This document shows positions 6,592-13,174 of a stretch of 13,174 bases of DNA, one piece after another. A program made the position numbers and the translations under genes. The stretch comes from Kiritimatiellia bacterium (GTDB lineage: Bacteria > Verrucomicrobiota > Kiritimatiellia > UBA8416 > JABMPJ01), in the NCBI GenBank assembly GCA_029939545.1, contig JAOZSS010000049.1, positions 1-13,174 of the forward strand, written 5' to 3'. Positions within the stretch are counted from its first letter, which is position 1. Every line of letters begins with the position of its first letter. Below the pieces are notes generated by a model. The model was not told the DNA's origin, made no database searches, and saw only the letters and a program-made list of their open reading frames with translations.

Positions 6592-7496
6592 GAGAGGATG
6601 AACCTTGCGTAGAAGTAGAGAACGGGAGCCCCGAACAGCAGGCTATCGAGGACATCAAGCAACCCACCCATGCCCGGCACCGTCGCGCCTGAATCCTTCG
6701 ATCCCGACGCACGCTTGAGCAGCGATTCAAACAAGTCGCCGGCTATCCCTACTAGAGCGAGAAGCAGACCAAGAATGACGGCATCGGCCATGCTGATCTG
6801 CAGCACGCCGATCGAGCGACCGGTCATATGGACGTAAGTCAGACTGGCAATCAGGGCAAAGCTCAAGCCGCCCACGAGCCCTTCCCACGTCTTTTTCGGA
6901 GAGAGGCGGGGAAACAGCTTGTGTTTCCCGATAGCCGACCCCACAAAAAAGGCACCGATGTCTGAGCTCTTGACCACCACAACAAGATAGAGTACGAGCC
7001 CGCGCCCAGTGTCGCCTACAGGCCTATCGAATGGTCCATACTCCCACGTGTACACCAACCGTGTAATGTAGTTGAAGAGATAGGCCACATAGAAGACCCC
7101 CAGCAGTGTGCAGGCCACTGTGGCCAGCGGCTGCGTGTTGTTGCGCTGAGGGAACTGCCGAAAGAAGATGGCGACCACCCCCAGGCATAGAACAAAGTGC
7201 TCCCACGCCAGAGCATCCACGGCCTGATGGGTCGGCAATCCCAGTGTAACGTAGGTGCTCGTTACCATGCCCGTACCCACGAGTACACCCAGCCATCGGA
7301 AGACAGGAATCCCCGGCAGGTTCAACATCCGGTAGAACTCAAGTTGGGTCAAGGCACTGATCGCGACGAGAAGTAGCCAGCCACCCAGTGAGGGCATATG
7401 CTTTGCCGCCAGAATAAGAGAGGCGACAATCAGCGTGCCGCTCATGATGCGATGGACCAGGATGCGCCGTTTATCGGAAACGGGTTTGTGAGTCAT
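6588..7496 (-). CDS. cdsA: phosphatidate cytidylyltransferase (CDP-diglyceride synthase)
   Basis: CdsA is an integral membrane enzyme that makes CDP-diacylglycerol from CTP and phosphatidic acid, the precursor of all bacterial phospholipids. The 302-residue product has several hydrophobic segments (for example about 19-31, 39-50, 104-112, 167-176, 239-250). SPKKTWEGLVGG (199-210) is characteristic. The family signature occupies 258-284: SLLKRASGSKDS then GATVPGMGGLLDVLD. It keeps the KR, KD and final Asp residues but has Met276 where His is usual and Val282 where Arg is usual. GGAGG lies six bases before the start. The start and the stop each overlap the neighbouring gene in ATGA (uppS upstream, dxr downstream). 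Confidence 0.93.
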   Translation of the reverse strand: MTHKPVSDKRRILVHRIMSGTLIVASLILAAKHMPSLGGWLLLVAISALTQLEFYRMLNLPGIPVFRWLGVLVGTGMVTSTYVTLGLPTHQAVDALAWEHFVLCLGVVAIFFRQFPQRNNTQPLATVACTLLGVFYVAYLFNYITRLVYTWEYGPFDRPVGDTGRGLVLYLVVVVKSSDIGAFFVGSAIGKHKLFPRLSPKKTWEGLVGGLSFALIASLTYVHMTGRSIGVLQISMADAVILGLLLALVGIAGDLFESLLKRASGSKDSGATVPGMGGLLDVLDSLLFGAPVLYFYARFILS

Positions 7497-8215
7497 CCCA
7501 CACCTCCAAAACGCCGGTCTCTATGGGCGTAGACGGCCAGCGCCTTTTTGAACTCGTCCTCCCGAAAGTCGGGCCAGAGCACATCCGTAACGTACAATTC
7601 CGTGTAGGAGAGCTGCCAGAGGAGGAAGTTGCTCAACCGCATCTCACCACTGGTCCGGATCAGCAGGTCGGGATCGGGGACATCCGGGAGATAGAGGTGA
7701 TTAGCGATCGTCTGCTCATCGATCGCACCGGGATCGAGCGTCCCCGCTTTGACCTCCGCGGCGATGGAGCGCGTGGCATCCACCAGCTCGGTGCGCCCGC
7801 CGTAGCTGAGAGCGAGGATGAGTGTGCCGTTCTCGTACGTCTCGGTCTCACGCACGACGCGGTCGAGCTCCTTGCGCACGGCAGCAGGCAGGTCGTCTAT
7901 GCGACCGGTCACGCGCAGCCGGACATGGTCATCATGGAGTTCCTGCGCGCGGTCGCGCAGGAATGAGCGAAGGAGACGCATCAAGCCATTGATCTCCGGC
8001 TTAGGCCGAGACCAATTTTCCACGCTGAACGCGTAGAGCGTCAGGTAGTCGACGCCCGCGTCGCGACAGCATCGAATAGCGGTGCGAACGGACTCAGCCC
8101 CCTGCTCGTGCCCCTTCAGCCGAGGCAGTCCACGCTGCTTAGCCCACCGCCCGTTGCCATCCATGATGATGGCCACGTGCCGGGGAATCTGGGCTGTCCG
8201 CTCCGCATCACTCAT
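7493..8215 (-). CDS. uppS: undecaprenyl diphosphate synthase (isoprenyl transferase)
   Basis: This cis-prenyltransferase extends farnesyl diphosphate with isopentenyl diphosphate to the C55 lipid carrier used for peptidoglycan and surface glycans. The 240-residue product shows HVAIIMDGNGRWAK, with catalytic Asp19 and the following Gly-Asn-Gly-Arg-Trp. It also has LYAFSVENWSRP, and near the end PDLLIRTSGEMRLSNFLLWQ and YTELYVTDVLWPDF, the complete family set. It starts 90 bases downstream of the purA stop, after a repeat-filled gap, with no clear Shine-Dalgarno sequence. Its stop overlaps the cdsA start in ATGA. It may be the first gene of a sub-operon or be read from purA. Confidence 0.96.
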   Translation of the reverse strand: MSDAERTAQIPRHVAIIMDGNGRWAKQRGLPRLKGHEQGAESVRTAIRCCRDAGVDYLTLYAFSVENWSRPKPEINGLMRLLRSFLRDRAQELHDDHVRLRVTGRIDDLPAAVRKELDRVVRETETYENGTLILALSYGGRTELVDATRSIAAEVKAGTLDPGAIDEQTIANHLYLPDVPDPDLLIRTSGEMRLSNFLLWQLSYTELYVTDVLWPDFREDEFKKALAVYAHRDRRFGGVG

Positions 8216-8233
8216 AATAACTTCTGAAGAAGC

Positions 8234-8308
8234 CAGAATTCAGTAGTCAGAATTCAGAATACCCCGAGAAAACATCTCTAGATTCCGACTTCTGACTCCT
8301 GACTTCTA
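8234..8308. repeat. imperfect inverted repeat of CAGAATTCAG/CAGAAGTC type
   Basis: The left arm 8234-8260 (CAGAATTCAGTAGTCAGAAT plus TCAGAAT) pairs with 8282-8307, whose complement reads AGAAGTCAGGAGTCAGAAGT then CGGAAT. About 22 of 26 positions match. Each arm is itself built of degenerate 7-8-base units (TCAGAAT, TCAGAAG). The right arm reaches into the purA stop codon (8306-8308). This is a different repeat family from the CGAACATC units. It may act as a transcript hairpin, but no function is shown. Confidence 0.75.
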
Positions 8309-9580
8309 CTCTATGCGCAGTGTACTCTTGCGCTGGGCGCCGACCGACAGGATGCCGAGCTTAACGCCCGTCAACTCGACCAGGCGCTTCACGTAGTTCT
8401 TGGCCGCCTGGGGTAGATCCTCGAATGATGCGCAGTCGCACGTTGGCGTCTGCCAGCCCGGCATCTCTTCGTAGACCGGAGTGCAGCGCTGCAGCGTGCG
8501 GATGTTGCCCGGCATCGTGTCATAGCGCTCACCATCGCACTCATACGCCACACAGATCTTGATGGTTTCAAGCTTATCGAGCACGTCCAGCTTGGTCATG
8601 GCCCATACGTCGAATCCATTGACCATGGCTGAGTAGCGCGCCAGGACCGCGTCGAACCAGCCGCAACGACGCGGCCGACCCGTGGTGGCGCCAAACTCGT
8701 TGCCCTCGCGGGCGAGCAACTCGCCGACCTCGTCGGTCAGCTCGGTCGGAAACGGTCCTTCGCCCACGCGCGTGGTGTAGGTCTTAATGACACCCAGCAC
8801 GCGGTCGATCTTGTTGGGCGGCACGCCCGTGCCCGTGCAGGCACCACCGGCGGTGGAGTTCGATGAGGTCACGAACGGATAGCTGCCGAAGTCTATATCC
8901 AGCATGGTGCCCTGCGCGCCCTCGAAGAGGATCGACTTGCCATCACGCACAGCCGCGTCCAGGAACGGAATCGAGTCGCCAATAAACGGCCCAATGACGC
9001 GCGTCGCTTCGCAAGCACCCGTGATGAGCTTGGCAGCATCAAGCGGCTCCGCGCCCATAGCCTCCAGCACACGGTTCACCTCGCCCATACGCTCGGTCAA
9101 TAGCTGCGGAAATTCGGGGTCGAGCAGATCGCCCATACGCAGCCCCACGCGCGACATCTTGTCGCCATAGGCCGGGCCAATACCACGCTTCGTGGTGCCG
9201 ATCTTCTTGTCCTCACGGCAGGCCGCCTCACGGCAGGCATCCAGGGCCCCGTGATACGGAAACACGATGTGGGCGCGATCACTGATCAGCAGCCGATCGC
9301 CGATCTCGATGCCCCGCTCACGCAGTTCGTTGATCTCGCCGGCGAGTGCCGCGGGATCCACGACTACGCCGTTACCGATCACGCACTGTTTGCCTTCGTG
9401 CAGCATGCCGGAAGGCAGCAGGTGCAGCACATATTTCTTATCGCCGACTTTGACGGTGTGCCCGGCGTTATTACCGCCCTGGAAACGGACCACAACATCC
9501 ACTTCCGGCGCCAGAACGTCAATAATCTTGCCCTTGCCTTCATCACCCCATTGGGCACCCACGAGTACGGTATTCGCCAT
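8306..9580 (-). CDS. purA: adenylosuccinate synthetase
   Basis: PurA joins IMP and aspartate using GTP to form adenylosuccinate, the committed step to AMP. The 424-residue product has the N-terminal GTP-binding loop QWGDEGKGK, with catalytic Asp13, then GNNAGHT with His41. It also has FEGAQGTMLDIDFG, the conserved VGEGPFPTEL and TTGRPRRCGWFDAV. Length is close to the usual 430 residues. GGAGG is seven bases before the start, and the preceding gene's stop shares one base with the start (TGATG), implying coupling. Its TAG stop lies at the edge of an inverted repeat. Confidence 0.97.
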   Translation of the reverse strand: MANTVLVGAQWGDEGKGKIIDVLAPEVDVVVRFQGGNNAGHTVKVGDKKYVLHLLPSGMLHEGKQCVIGNGVVVDPAALAGEINELRERGIEIGDRLLISDRAHIVFPYHGALDACREAACREDKKIGTTKRGIGPAYGDKMSRVGLRMGDLLDPEFPQLLTERMGEVNRVLEAMGAEPLDAAKLITGACEATRVIGPFIGDSIPFLDAAVRDGKSILFEGAQGTMLDIDFGSYPFVTSSNSTAGGACTGTGVPPNKIDRVLGVIKTYTTRVGEGPFPTELTDEVGELLAREGNEFGATTGRPRRCGWFDAVLARYSAMVNGFDVWAMTKLDVLDKLETIKICVAYECDGERYDTMPGNIRTLQRCTPVYEEMPGWQTPTCDCASFEDLPQAAKNYVKRLVELTGVKLGILSVGAQRKSTLRIE

Positions 9581-10728
9581 CAGATAGCCTCCAAAACGGA
9601 TTCCACCACGTAATCTTGCATTTCCTCAGTCAATTCAGGGTACACGGGAAGCGCCAGAACCTCTTGTGCGGCCTTCTCGGCATGCGGGAAGTCGTCCTCC
9701 TCGTAGCCCAGTCCCTCAAAGCATTCCTGCATGTGCAGGCAAAGCGGATAGTAGATGTCGTTCCCGATCTCCTTCTCCGTGAGATGCGCTTTGACTGCAT
9801 CGCGGTTGGGAACACGGATAATGAATTGGTTAAAGATGTGCGGCTGCTCGACCCCTGAGCCTGCATACACCATCGTCGGCACCTGTACATCGGACCCCGC
9901 GAAAGCGGCGGTATAGTGGGCGGCATTCTTGCGGCGGCCAGCATGCCACGCATCGAGGTGGCGCAGCTTAACCGACAGCACGGCCGCCTGGATCGCGTCG
10001 AGGCGGAAGTTGCCGCCGACCATCTTGTGGTAGTAGCGCGGGTTCATGCCGTGGTTGCGCAGCTGGCTGAGCTTCTCGGCCAGCGCCTCGTCCTGTGTGG
10101 TGACAAGTCCGCCATCCCCAAAGCCACCAAGATTCTTCGACGGGAAGAAGCTGAAACAGCCGGTGGTCCCGATCGATCCGGCGCGGCATACCCCGTCAGC
10201 CGACGGATACTCCGACCCAATGGCTTGGGCGCCGTCTTCGATCACAGCGAGTTCGTGCTGCCTGGCCTGTGCCATGATCGAATCCATATCCGCGCACTGC
10301 CCATAGAGGTGGACGGGCATAATAGCGCGAGGAGTCAGCCCGGCGAAACGTTCCGGCCAGTCAGCCAGCAGCGCTTCGATGGCCGTGGGATCGATATTGA
10401 ACGTCACCGGATCGATATCGACGAAGACCGGTGTGGCACCCACACGATCAATCGCGCCCACGGTGGCAAAGAACGTGTAAGGCGTCGTGATGACCGCATC
10501 GCCGGGACCAATACCAAGCGCCATAAGAGAGATGATCAGTGCATCGGATCCCGACGAGACACCGATGGCAGCCTTGGCACCGCAATAGACCGCCGTCTCC
10601 TCCTCGAAGGCGACAACCTTGGGGCCCAGAATGAAGTACTGCGCATCGCAGACCTCGTCGATGGCTGAGCGGATTTCCTCTCGCAGCGGCGCATATTGCG
10701 CTTTCAAATCAAGTAACGGCACCTGCAT
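9580..10728 (-). CDS. DegT/DnrJ/EryC1/StrS-family sugar aminotransferase
   Basis: This family transfers an amino group to keto-sugars linked to nucleotides, using pyridoxal phosphate, usually for lipopolysaccharide or other surface glycans. The 382-residue product opens with VPLLDLKAQYAPL. Cofactor-binding features are SSGSDALIISLMALGIGPGD (58-77), TPYTFFATVGAI, VIEDGAQAIGSEY (Asp165, Gln168), and the Schiff-base lysine in FFPSKNLGGFGDGG (Lys198). Sequence style is close to WbpE/VioA-type enzymes, but the sugar substrate cannot be read from sequence, and no other sugar-nucleotide gene is in the window. GAGGAAA precedes the start. It lies 13 bases after queE and shares one base with purA. Confidence 0.93.
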   Translation of the reverse strand: MQVPLLDLKAQYAPLREEIRSAIDEVCDAQYFILGPKVVAFEEETAVYCGAKAAIGVSSGSDALIISLMALGIGPGDAVITTPYTFFATVGAIDRVGATPVFVDIDPVTFNIDPTAIEALLADWPERFAGLTPRAIMPVHLYGQCADMDSIMAQARQHELAVIEDGAQAIGSEYPSADGVCRAGSIGTTGCFSFFPSKNLGGFGDGGLVTTQDEALAEKLSQLRNHGMNPRYYHKMVGGNFRLDAIQAAVLSVKLRHLDAWHAGRRKNAAHYTAAFAGSDVQVPTMVYAGSGVEQPHIFNQFIIRVPNRDAVKAHLTEKEIGNDIYYPLCLHMQECFEGLGYEEDDFPHAEKAAQEVLALPVYPELTEEMQDYVVESVLEAI

Positions 10729-10741
10729 ATCTTTCCTCTAT

Positions 10742-11377
10742 CTATTTGAAGTTCAATACTCTGTGAAGCTGCACCTGCAGCCGCACGAGCAATCCATCGG
10801 CCTGCAGCCAGTCCGCCAACTGCGAAGGGTCGAGCTGACCCCAAGCCGGACTGAACAGAACGGCGGCACAACGTGAAGCAAGGTCGTGGAGCCGCACACA
10901 CTCGGCCGCCCACTCATAGTCGTGTCGATCGCACAGTACGAATTTCACTTCATCGCACGGCCGCAGACGCGCCATATTCGCTTCATCAAACGTCCCCGCC
11001 ATGCCACTGCCGGGCGTTTTCACGTCCACGATAGCGATCGCGCCATCGGGAATCGGGGAAATGTCGCACGTTCCGTTGGTTTCGACAAGCACAGTCTTGT
11101 CGCACGCGGCACAAATGGCCTCTGCCAGCGCCTCGAACCCGGCCTGATGCAGCGGTTCACCACCGGTGATCTCGATAAGTGGTGCCCGGCTCGCGCGGCA
11201 TGCCGCCACGACAGCGTCGATCGTCATCGGCTCGCCTTCCATAGTCGCTGCGGGGGTATCGCAGTAGATGCAGTTCAGGTTACACCCCGCCAGCCGCACA
11301 AAGAAACAGGGCAGCCCCGAGTAGGTGGACTCTCCCTGGATCGACTCAAACAGCTCCGCTACCCTCACCTCTGACAT
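10742..11377 (-). CDS. queE: 7-carboxy-7-deazaguanine synthase (radical SAM)
   Basis: QueE rearranges carboxy-tetrahydropterin to CDG on the path to preQ0 and queuosine. The 211-residue product has the radical-SAM cluster motif GCNLNCIYCD (Cys32, Cys36, Cys39), the SAM-binding TGGEP (71-75), VETNGT (98-103) and VDVKTPGSG (118-125), plus the usual VQLHR ending. I use the ATG at 11377, since SEVRVAELFESIQGE is the normal QueE N terminus; the open frame reaches 11698 but overlaps the divergent gene. No Shine-Dalgarno sequence precedes it, and a CATAAT lies only seven bases upstream, so the transcript may be leaderless. It appears to be the first gene of the minus-strand operon. No other queuosine genes are here. 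Confidence 0.94.
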   Translation of the reverse strand: MSEVRVAELFESIQGESTYSGLPCFFVRLAGCNLNCIYCDTPAATMEGEPMTIDAVVAACRASRAPLIEITGGEPLHQAGFEALAEAICAACDKTVLVETNGTCDISPIPDGAIAIVDVKTPGSGMAGTFDEANMARLRPCDEVKFVLCDRHDYEWAAECVRLHDLASRCAAVLFSPAWGQLDPSQLADWLQADGLLVRLQVQLHRVLNFK

Positions 11378-11395
11378 GCGCTGTATTATGCCGTC
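11378..11395 (-). promoter_or_regulatory. possible queE promoter, near-leaderless
   Basis: On the minus strand CATAAT (11385-11390) is followed by ACAGCGC and then the queE ATG. A start site about seven bases after this -10 would fall at or next to the ATG. The -35 region is not convincing (TTGGCT lies about 21 bases upstream), so this is a tentative call. Confidence 0.3.
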
Positions 11396-11458
11396 TGCGC
11401 GCTGCAGAACGAGCCAATAATGAAGAGGCGTCGCCGGGGCGGACGAAACACTACAGTA

Positions 11459-11488
11459 TTGAACATCGCACCGGCCGGGCGCTATACT
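11459..11488 (+). promoter_or_regulatory. sigma-70-type promoter of the phospholipase-like gene
   Basis: TTGAAC (11459-11464) and TATACT (11483-11488) are separated by 18 bases, a good match to a vegetative promoter. The expected start site is about 11494-11497, right at the ATG at 11498, and there is no Shine-Dalgarno sequence. A leaderless or nearly leaderless mRNA is likely. It is divergent from queE; the two starts are 120 bases apart. Confidence 0.5.
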
Positions 11489-11497
11489 CGGTCGCCT

Positions 11498-12811
11498 ATG
11501 CCCCAGACCGAACACACTATTATTACAGAGCTGGCGCACCGGGTGCTTCCGGACTGGCAGAAGGCGTTGCTGACTGAGCAACGTGTGCTGCTGATCCAGG
11601 AGTACTGCCGACTGCCGGACTTCTACTGGGATGTACGGGGCAAGGGCCATGAACAGGCGGCGCCCTATGCATTCAAGACGGACGGCGTGGTATTTCATTA
11701 CCTACCCGATACGCCCATCGCCCCCGCTTACCGGTACCAGGTCGCCGATCCTGAGGCACAGGTGCTCCGGCCTCTCATGCCCTACGAGAATCCGCATTGG
11801 CACCACGCCACGGCGGGGTTCCGCTACTACGCCACCCAGGCCATCGAGGCGATGCAGGCGGGCGACTGGGAGCGCGGCTGCGCGTTTGCGGGTTGGCTGA
11901 TTCACGTGCTGCAGGATCACAGCTTCGGGATCCACAGCCTCGAGGGTCCCTACGGCACTGATGTCTTTCTGCTGCACCGCCTGTTCCCCGATTCCGAGAA
12001 TCCCGAGCATGATCCTGCCGTTATCCTACGGCAGCCGACTGCGCCGCCCACGGCAACAGAATTGCGCAGCTATGTGCCCCGCCTGCTGGGGTACCATCCG
12101 GACGAGATCGCGTTCACTCTCTTCTCCCGGCACGTGGAGTGCACGCTGGCAGCGCGCCGGATGTGTCACCAGATTGTGGTGAACGCACGTATGGACCGGG
12201 CCGACCTGAATGCTCCGCTCTTCGCCGAGATGTATCGCGGTGCCATCACCATTACGGCCGACACGCTGTTCACCCTTATCGGCGTGGCCTCGCAACGCGT
12301 GAACAACTCAACCGCCCACCTTGAAACCGTTCACCTGTCCCAGGCTGAACCGTACCAGCGGCCCTGGCTCACGGTGCCCCCTTACTGGACGCGCGACTAT
12401 ACGGTTGGGCATGCCCTCGACAATGGCGGCCGCCGAATACCTCTCCAGCTACGCCTGCCGCCGCGTAACATACCGGTCACGTTCTCGAAGGGGATGGCCG
12501 TAGGCGGTCATTATTGGTCGACGCTGTCGTACGAGATACCGCGCGACACCTACGCGGCATTCGATTGCGCACTGGGACAGCACGCCCTATTCAGTACACG
12601 CACCGGTGAGGTGCATCTGACCCTGAAGGCCGGCTCCACGATCCTCTTCGATGAGGTCATGAAGGGAACCGATCCAGCCGCCGTACTGCACGCCGACAAT
12701 CCCGAGGGCCGACTCTCGCTCACGCTGCAGACCCGCGATGGACTGGACGCCAACATGCATCACATCATCTGGGCCGACCCGGTTCTGAAGCGGCTCCCGG
12801 CGCCGTTTTGA
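11498..12811 (+). CDS. zinc phospholipase C/P1-nuclease-like protein with NPCBM-like domain
   Basis: This 437-residue product seems to combine two domains. Its helical N-terminal part has HVLQDHSFGIH, then His160: the pattern His136-x3-Asp140-x5-His146-x13-His160 has the spacing I recall for the zinc ligands of Bacillus cereus phospholipase C (His118, Asp122, His128, His142). His14 and FHYLPD (66-71) are further candidate ligands. The expected acidic residue four after the last His is Pro164, with Asp165 next to it. Residues about 338-430 (HYWSTLSYEI through HHIIWADP) resemble NPCBM, a putative carbohydrate-binding module. No signal peptide or membrane helix is visible, odd for this family. 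The ATG at 11420 lies upstream of the promoter and was rejected. Substrate unknown; hydrolysis of phosphoesters is inferred. Confidence 0.65.
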   Translation: MPQTEHTIITELAHRVLPDWQKALLTEQRVLLIQEYCRLPDFYWDVRGKGHEQAAPYAFKTDGVVFHYLPDTPIAPAYRYQVADPEAQVLRPLMPYENPHWHHATAGFRYYATQAIEAMQAGDWERGCAFAGWLIHVLQDHSFGIHSLEGPYGTDVFLLHRLFPDSENPEHDPAVILRQPTAPPTATELRSYVPRLLGYHPDEIAFTLFSRHVECTLAARRMCHQIVVNARMDRADLNAPLFAEMYRGAITITADTLFTLIGVASQRVNNSTAHLETVHLSQAEPYQRPWLTVPPYWTRDYTVGHALDNGGRRIPLQLRLPPRNIPVTFSKGMAVGGHYWSTLSYEIPRDTYAAFDCALGQHALFSTRTGEVHLTLKAGSTILFDEVMKGTDPAAVLHADNPEGRLSLTLQTRDGLDANMHHIIWADPVLKRLPAPF

Positions 12812-12857
12812 GGAAGTGAGCAGTGAGCGGTAGGCAGTCTTGCTTCTTACTTCTGAC
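12812..12857. repeat. short degenerate repeat after the phospholipase-like gene
   Basis: Directly after the stop come AGTGAGC units (GAAGTGAGCAGTGAGCGG), then CTTCTTACTTC (12843-12853), which is roughly complementary to GAAGTGAGCAG (9 of 11). It resembles the AGAAGTCAG family between purA and uppS in composition and position against a stop codon. It could form a weak hairpin at the transcript end. Confidence 0.5.
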
Positions 12858-12991
12858 GTAACCGTTCAGAGGGTTACGAGCTGACACACGTACCATGGCA
12901 GGCCATGCGCTGCGCCTACTTCGACGAGGACGATTACTACTCGTTCGCCCCCTCCCCTAGCCTCCTGGTGCAGGAATCTCTGAAGACATAA
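12857..12991 (+). pseudogene. possible remnant of the 3' end of an unidentified gene
   Basis: The frame is open from 12857 to the TAA at 12989. The part from 12878 reads like protein: ELTHVPWQAMRCAYFDEDDY then YSFAPSPSLLVQESLKT. The only ATG is at 12905 and has no good ribosome-binding site. The open part begins exactly where the repeat at 12812 ends, after an in-frame TGA, so the 5' part of the gene may be lost. I recognise no family. The start of this stretch contains GTAACCGTTC, nine bases of which match the left end of the element at position 6. Confidence 0.3.
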
Positions 12992-13015
12992 AACAAAAGA
13001 AAAGTTGGGCTAGAC

Positions 13016-13129
13016 ATGGCGTTTGAATCATTTGATGGCAAGAATATCCGAGGATCAACAGAGCCGAGCGTAAGCATACGCAAGGGCGGGGCGATTGCGA
13101 TCAATCGGCCATGTACGGAACGGGTGTAA
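13016..13129 (+). CDS. short ORF running into the terminal repeat, probably truncated
   Basis: A 37-residue frame (starts MAFESFDGKN; later PSVSIRKGGAIAINRPCTER) begins 24 bases after the preceding remnant, with AAAAG upstream. Its last three codons, CGG GTG TAA, lie inside the repeat beginning at 13121. The stop therefore comes from the repeated element, and the natural C terminus is probably lost. The VSIRKGGAIAINR stretch recalls short uncharacterised bacterial proteins, but I cannot name the family. Confidence 0.35.
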   Translation: MAFESFDGKNIRGSTEPSVSIRKGGAIAINRPCTERV

Positions 13130-13170
13130 CCGGTCTTCCGCTCTCACTCATGCGACTAACCACCCCCCAT
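13121..13170 (-). repeat. right copy of 50-bp terminal inverted repeat
   Basis: This is the inverted partner of 285-334 with 48 of 50 identities. It begins sharply at 13121 after GTACGGAA and continues to four bases before the window end, so only the first part of this copy is visible. It includes the terminal TGTAACCGG and the reverse complement of the short ORF's final codons. Confidence 0.9.
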
Positions 13171-13174
13171 ATAT

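Noticed and set aside
9916..10668. 250-residue plus-strand ORF opposite the aminotransferase
   Set aside because: Antisense shadow of a conserved gene, without recognisable motifs.
11420..11497. Upstream start for the phospholipase-like gene
   Set aside because: It precedes the promoter, gives an Arg-rich start that is not a signal peptide, and adds no homology.

Overview
The window is a piece of bacterial chromosome with high G+C. It carries a housekeeping operon on the minus strand and three protein genes on the plus strand, and it ends in repeated DNA on both sides. The gene order uppS-cdsA-dxr-rseP-ispG, the use of the MEP isoprenoid route, and several families of short degenerate repeats beside genes suggest the PVC group (Kiritimatiellota or Verrucomicrobiota). 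This is inference: there is no rRNA here, and the phylum cannot be proved from this window.

Layout. Positions 1-340 hold a putative small mobile or repeated element with 8-bp terminal inverted repeats, five regularly spaced TAAG motifs, and a predicted three-way-junction RNA in front of a very short ORF. Its right end (285-334) recurs inverted at the far end of the window (13121-13170). Positions 641-2191 (+) encode a NifA-like sigma-54 activator, and 2259-2789 (+) encode a YacP/NYN-type putative RNase. Converging on them is the minus-strand block 11377 to 2798: queE, a DegT-family aminotransferase, purA, uppS, cdsA, dxr, rseP and ispG. Within it, start and stop codons overlap by 1-7 bases at four junctions, which points to cotranscription and translational coupling. 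Two wider gaps (purA-uppS and rseP-ispG) are filled by inverted repeats. Divergent from queE, 11498-12811 (+) encodes an unusual protein with a zinc-phospholipase-C/P1-nuclease-like N-terminal half and an NPCBM-like C-terminal domain. Positions 12812-13174 hold a short repeat, remnants of one or two small genes, and the second copy of the terminal repeat.

How the genes work together. dxr and ispG supply isoprenoid precursors, uppS turns these into the undecaprenyl carrier for the cell wall, cdsA makes CDP-diacylglycerol for phospholipids, and rseP is an envelope-stress intramembrane protease. This is an envelope-building cluster. purA (AMP synthesis), queE (queuosine precursor) and the sugar aminotransferase lie upstream in the same direction.

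The points most worth a second look are the phospholipase-like/NPCBM fusion, the terminal inverted repeat with its structured RNA, and a period-8 repeat that has been absorbed in frame into both yacP and ispG.
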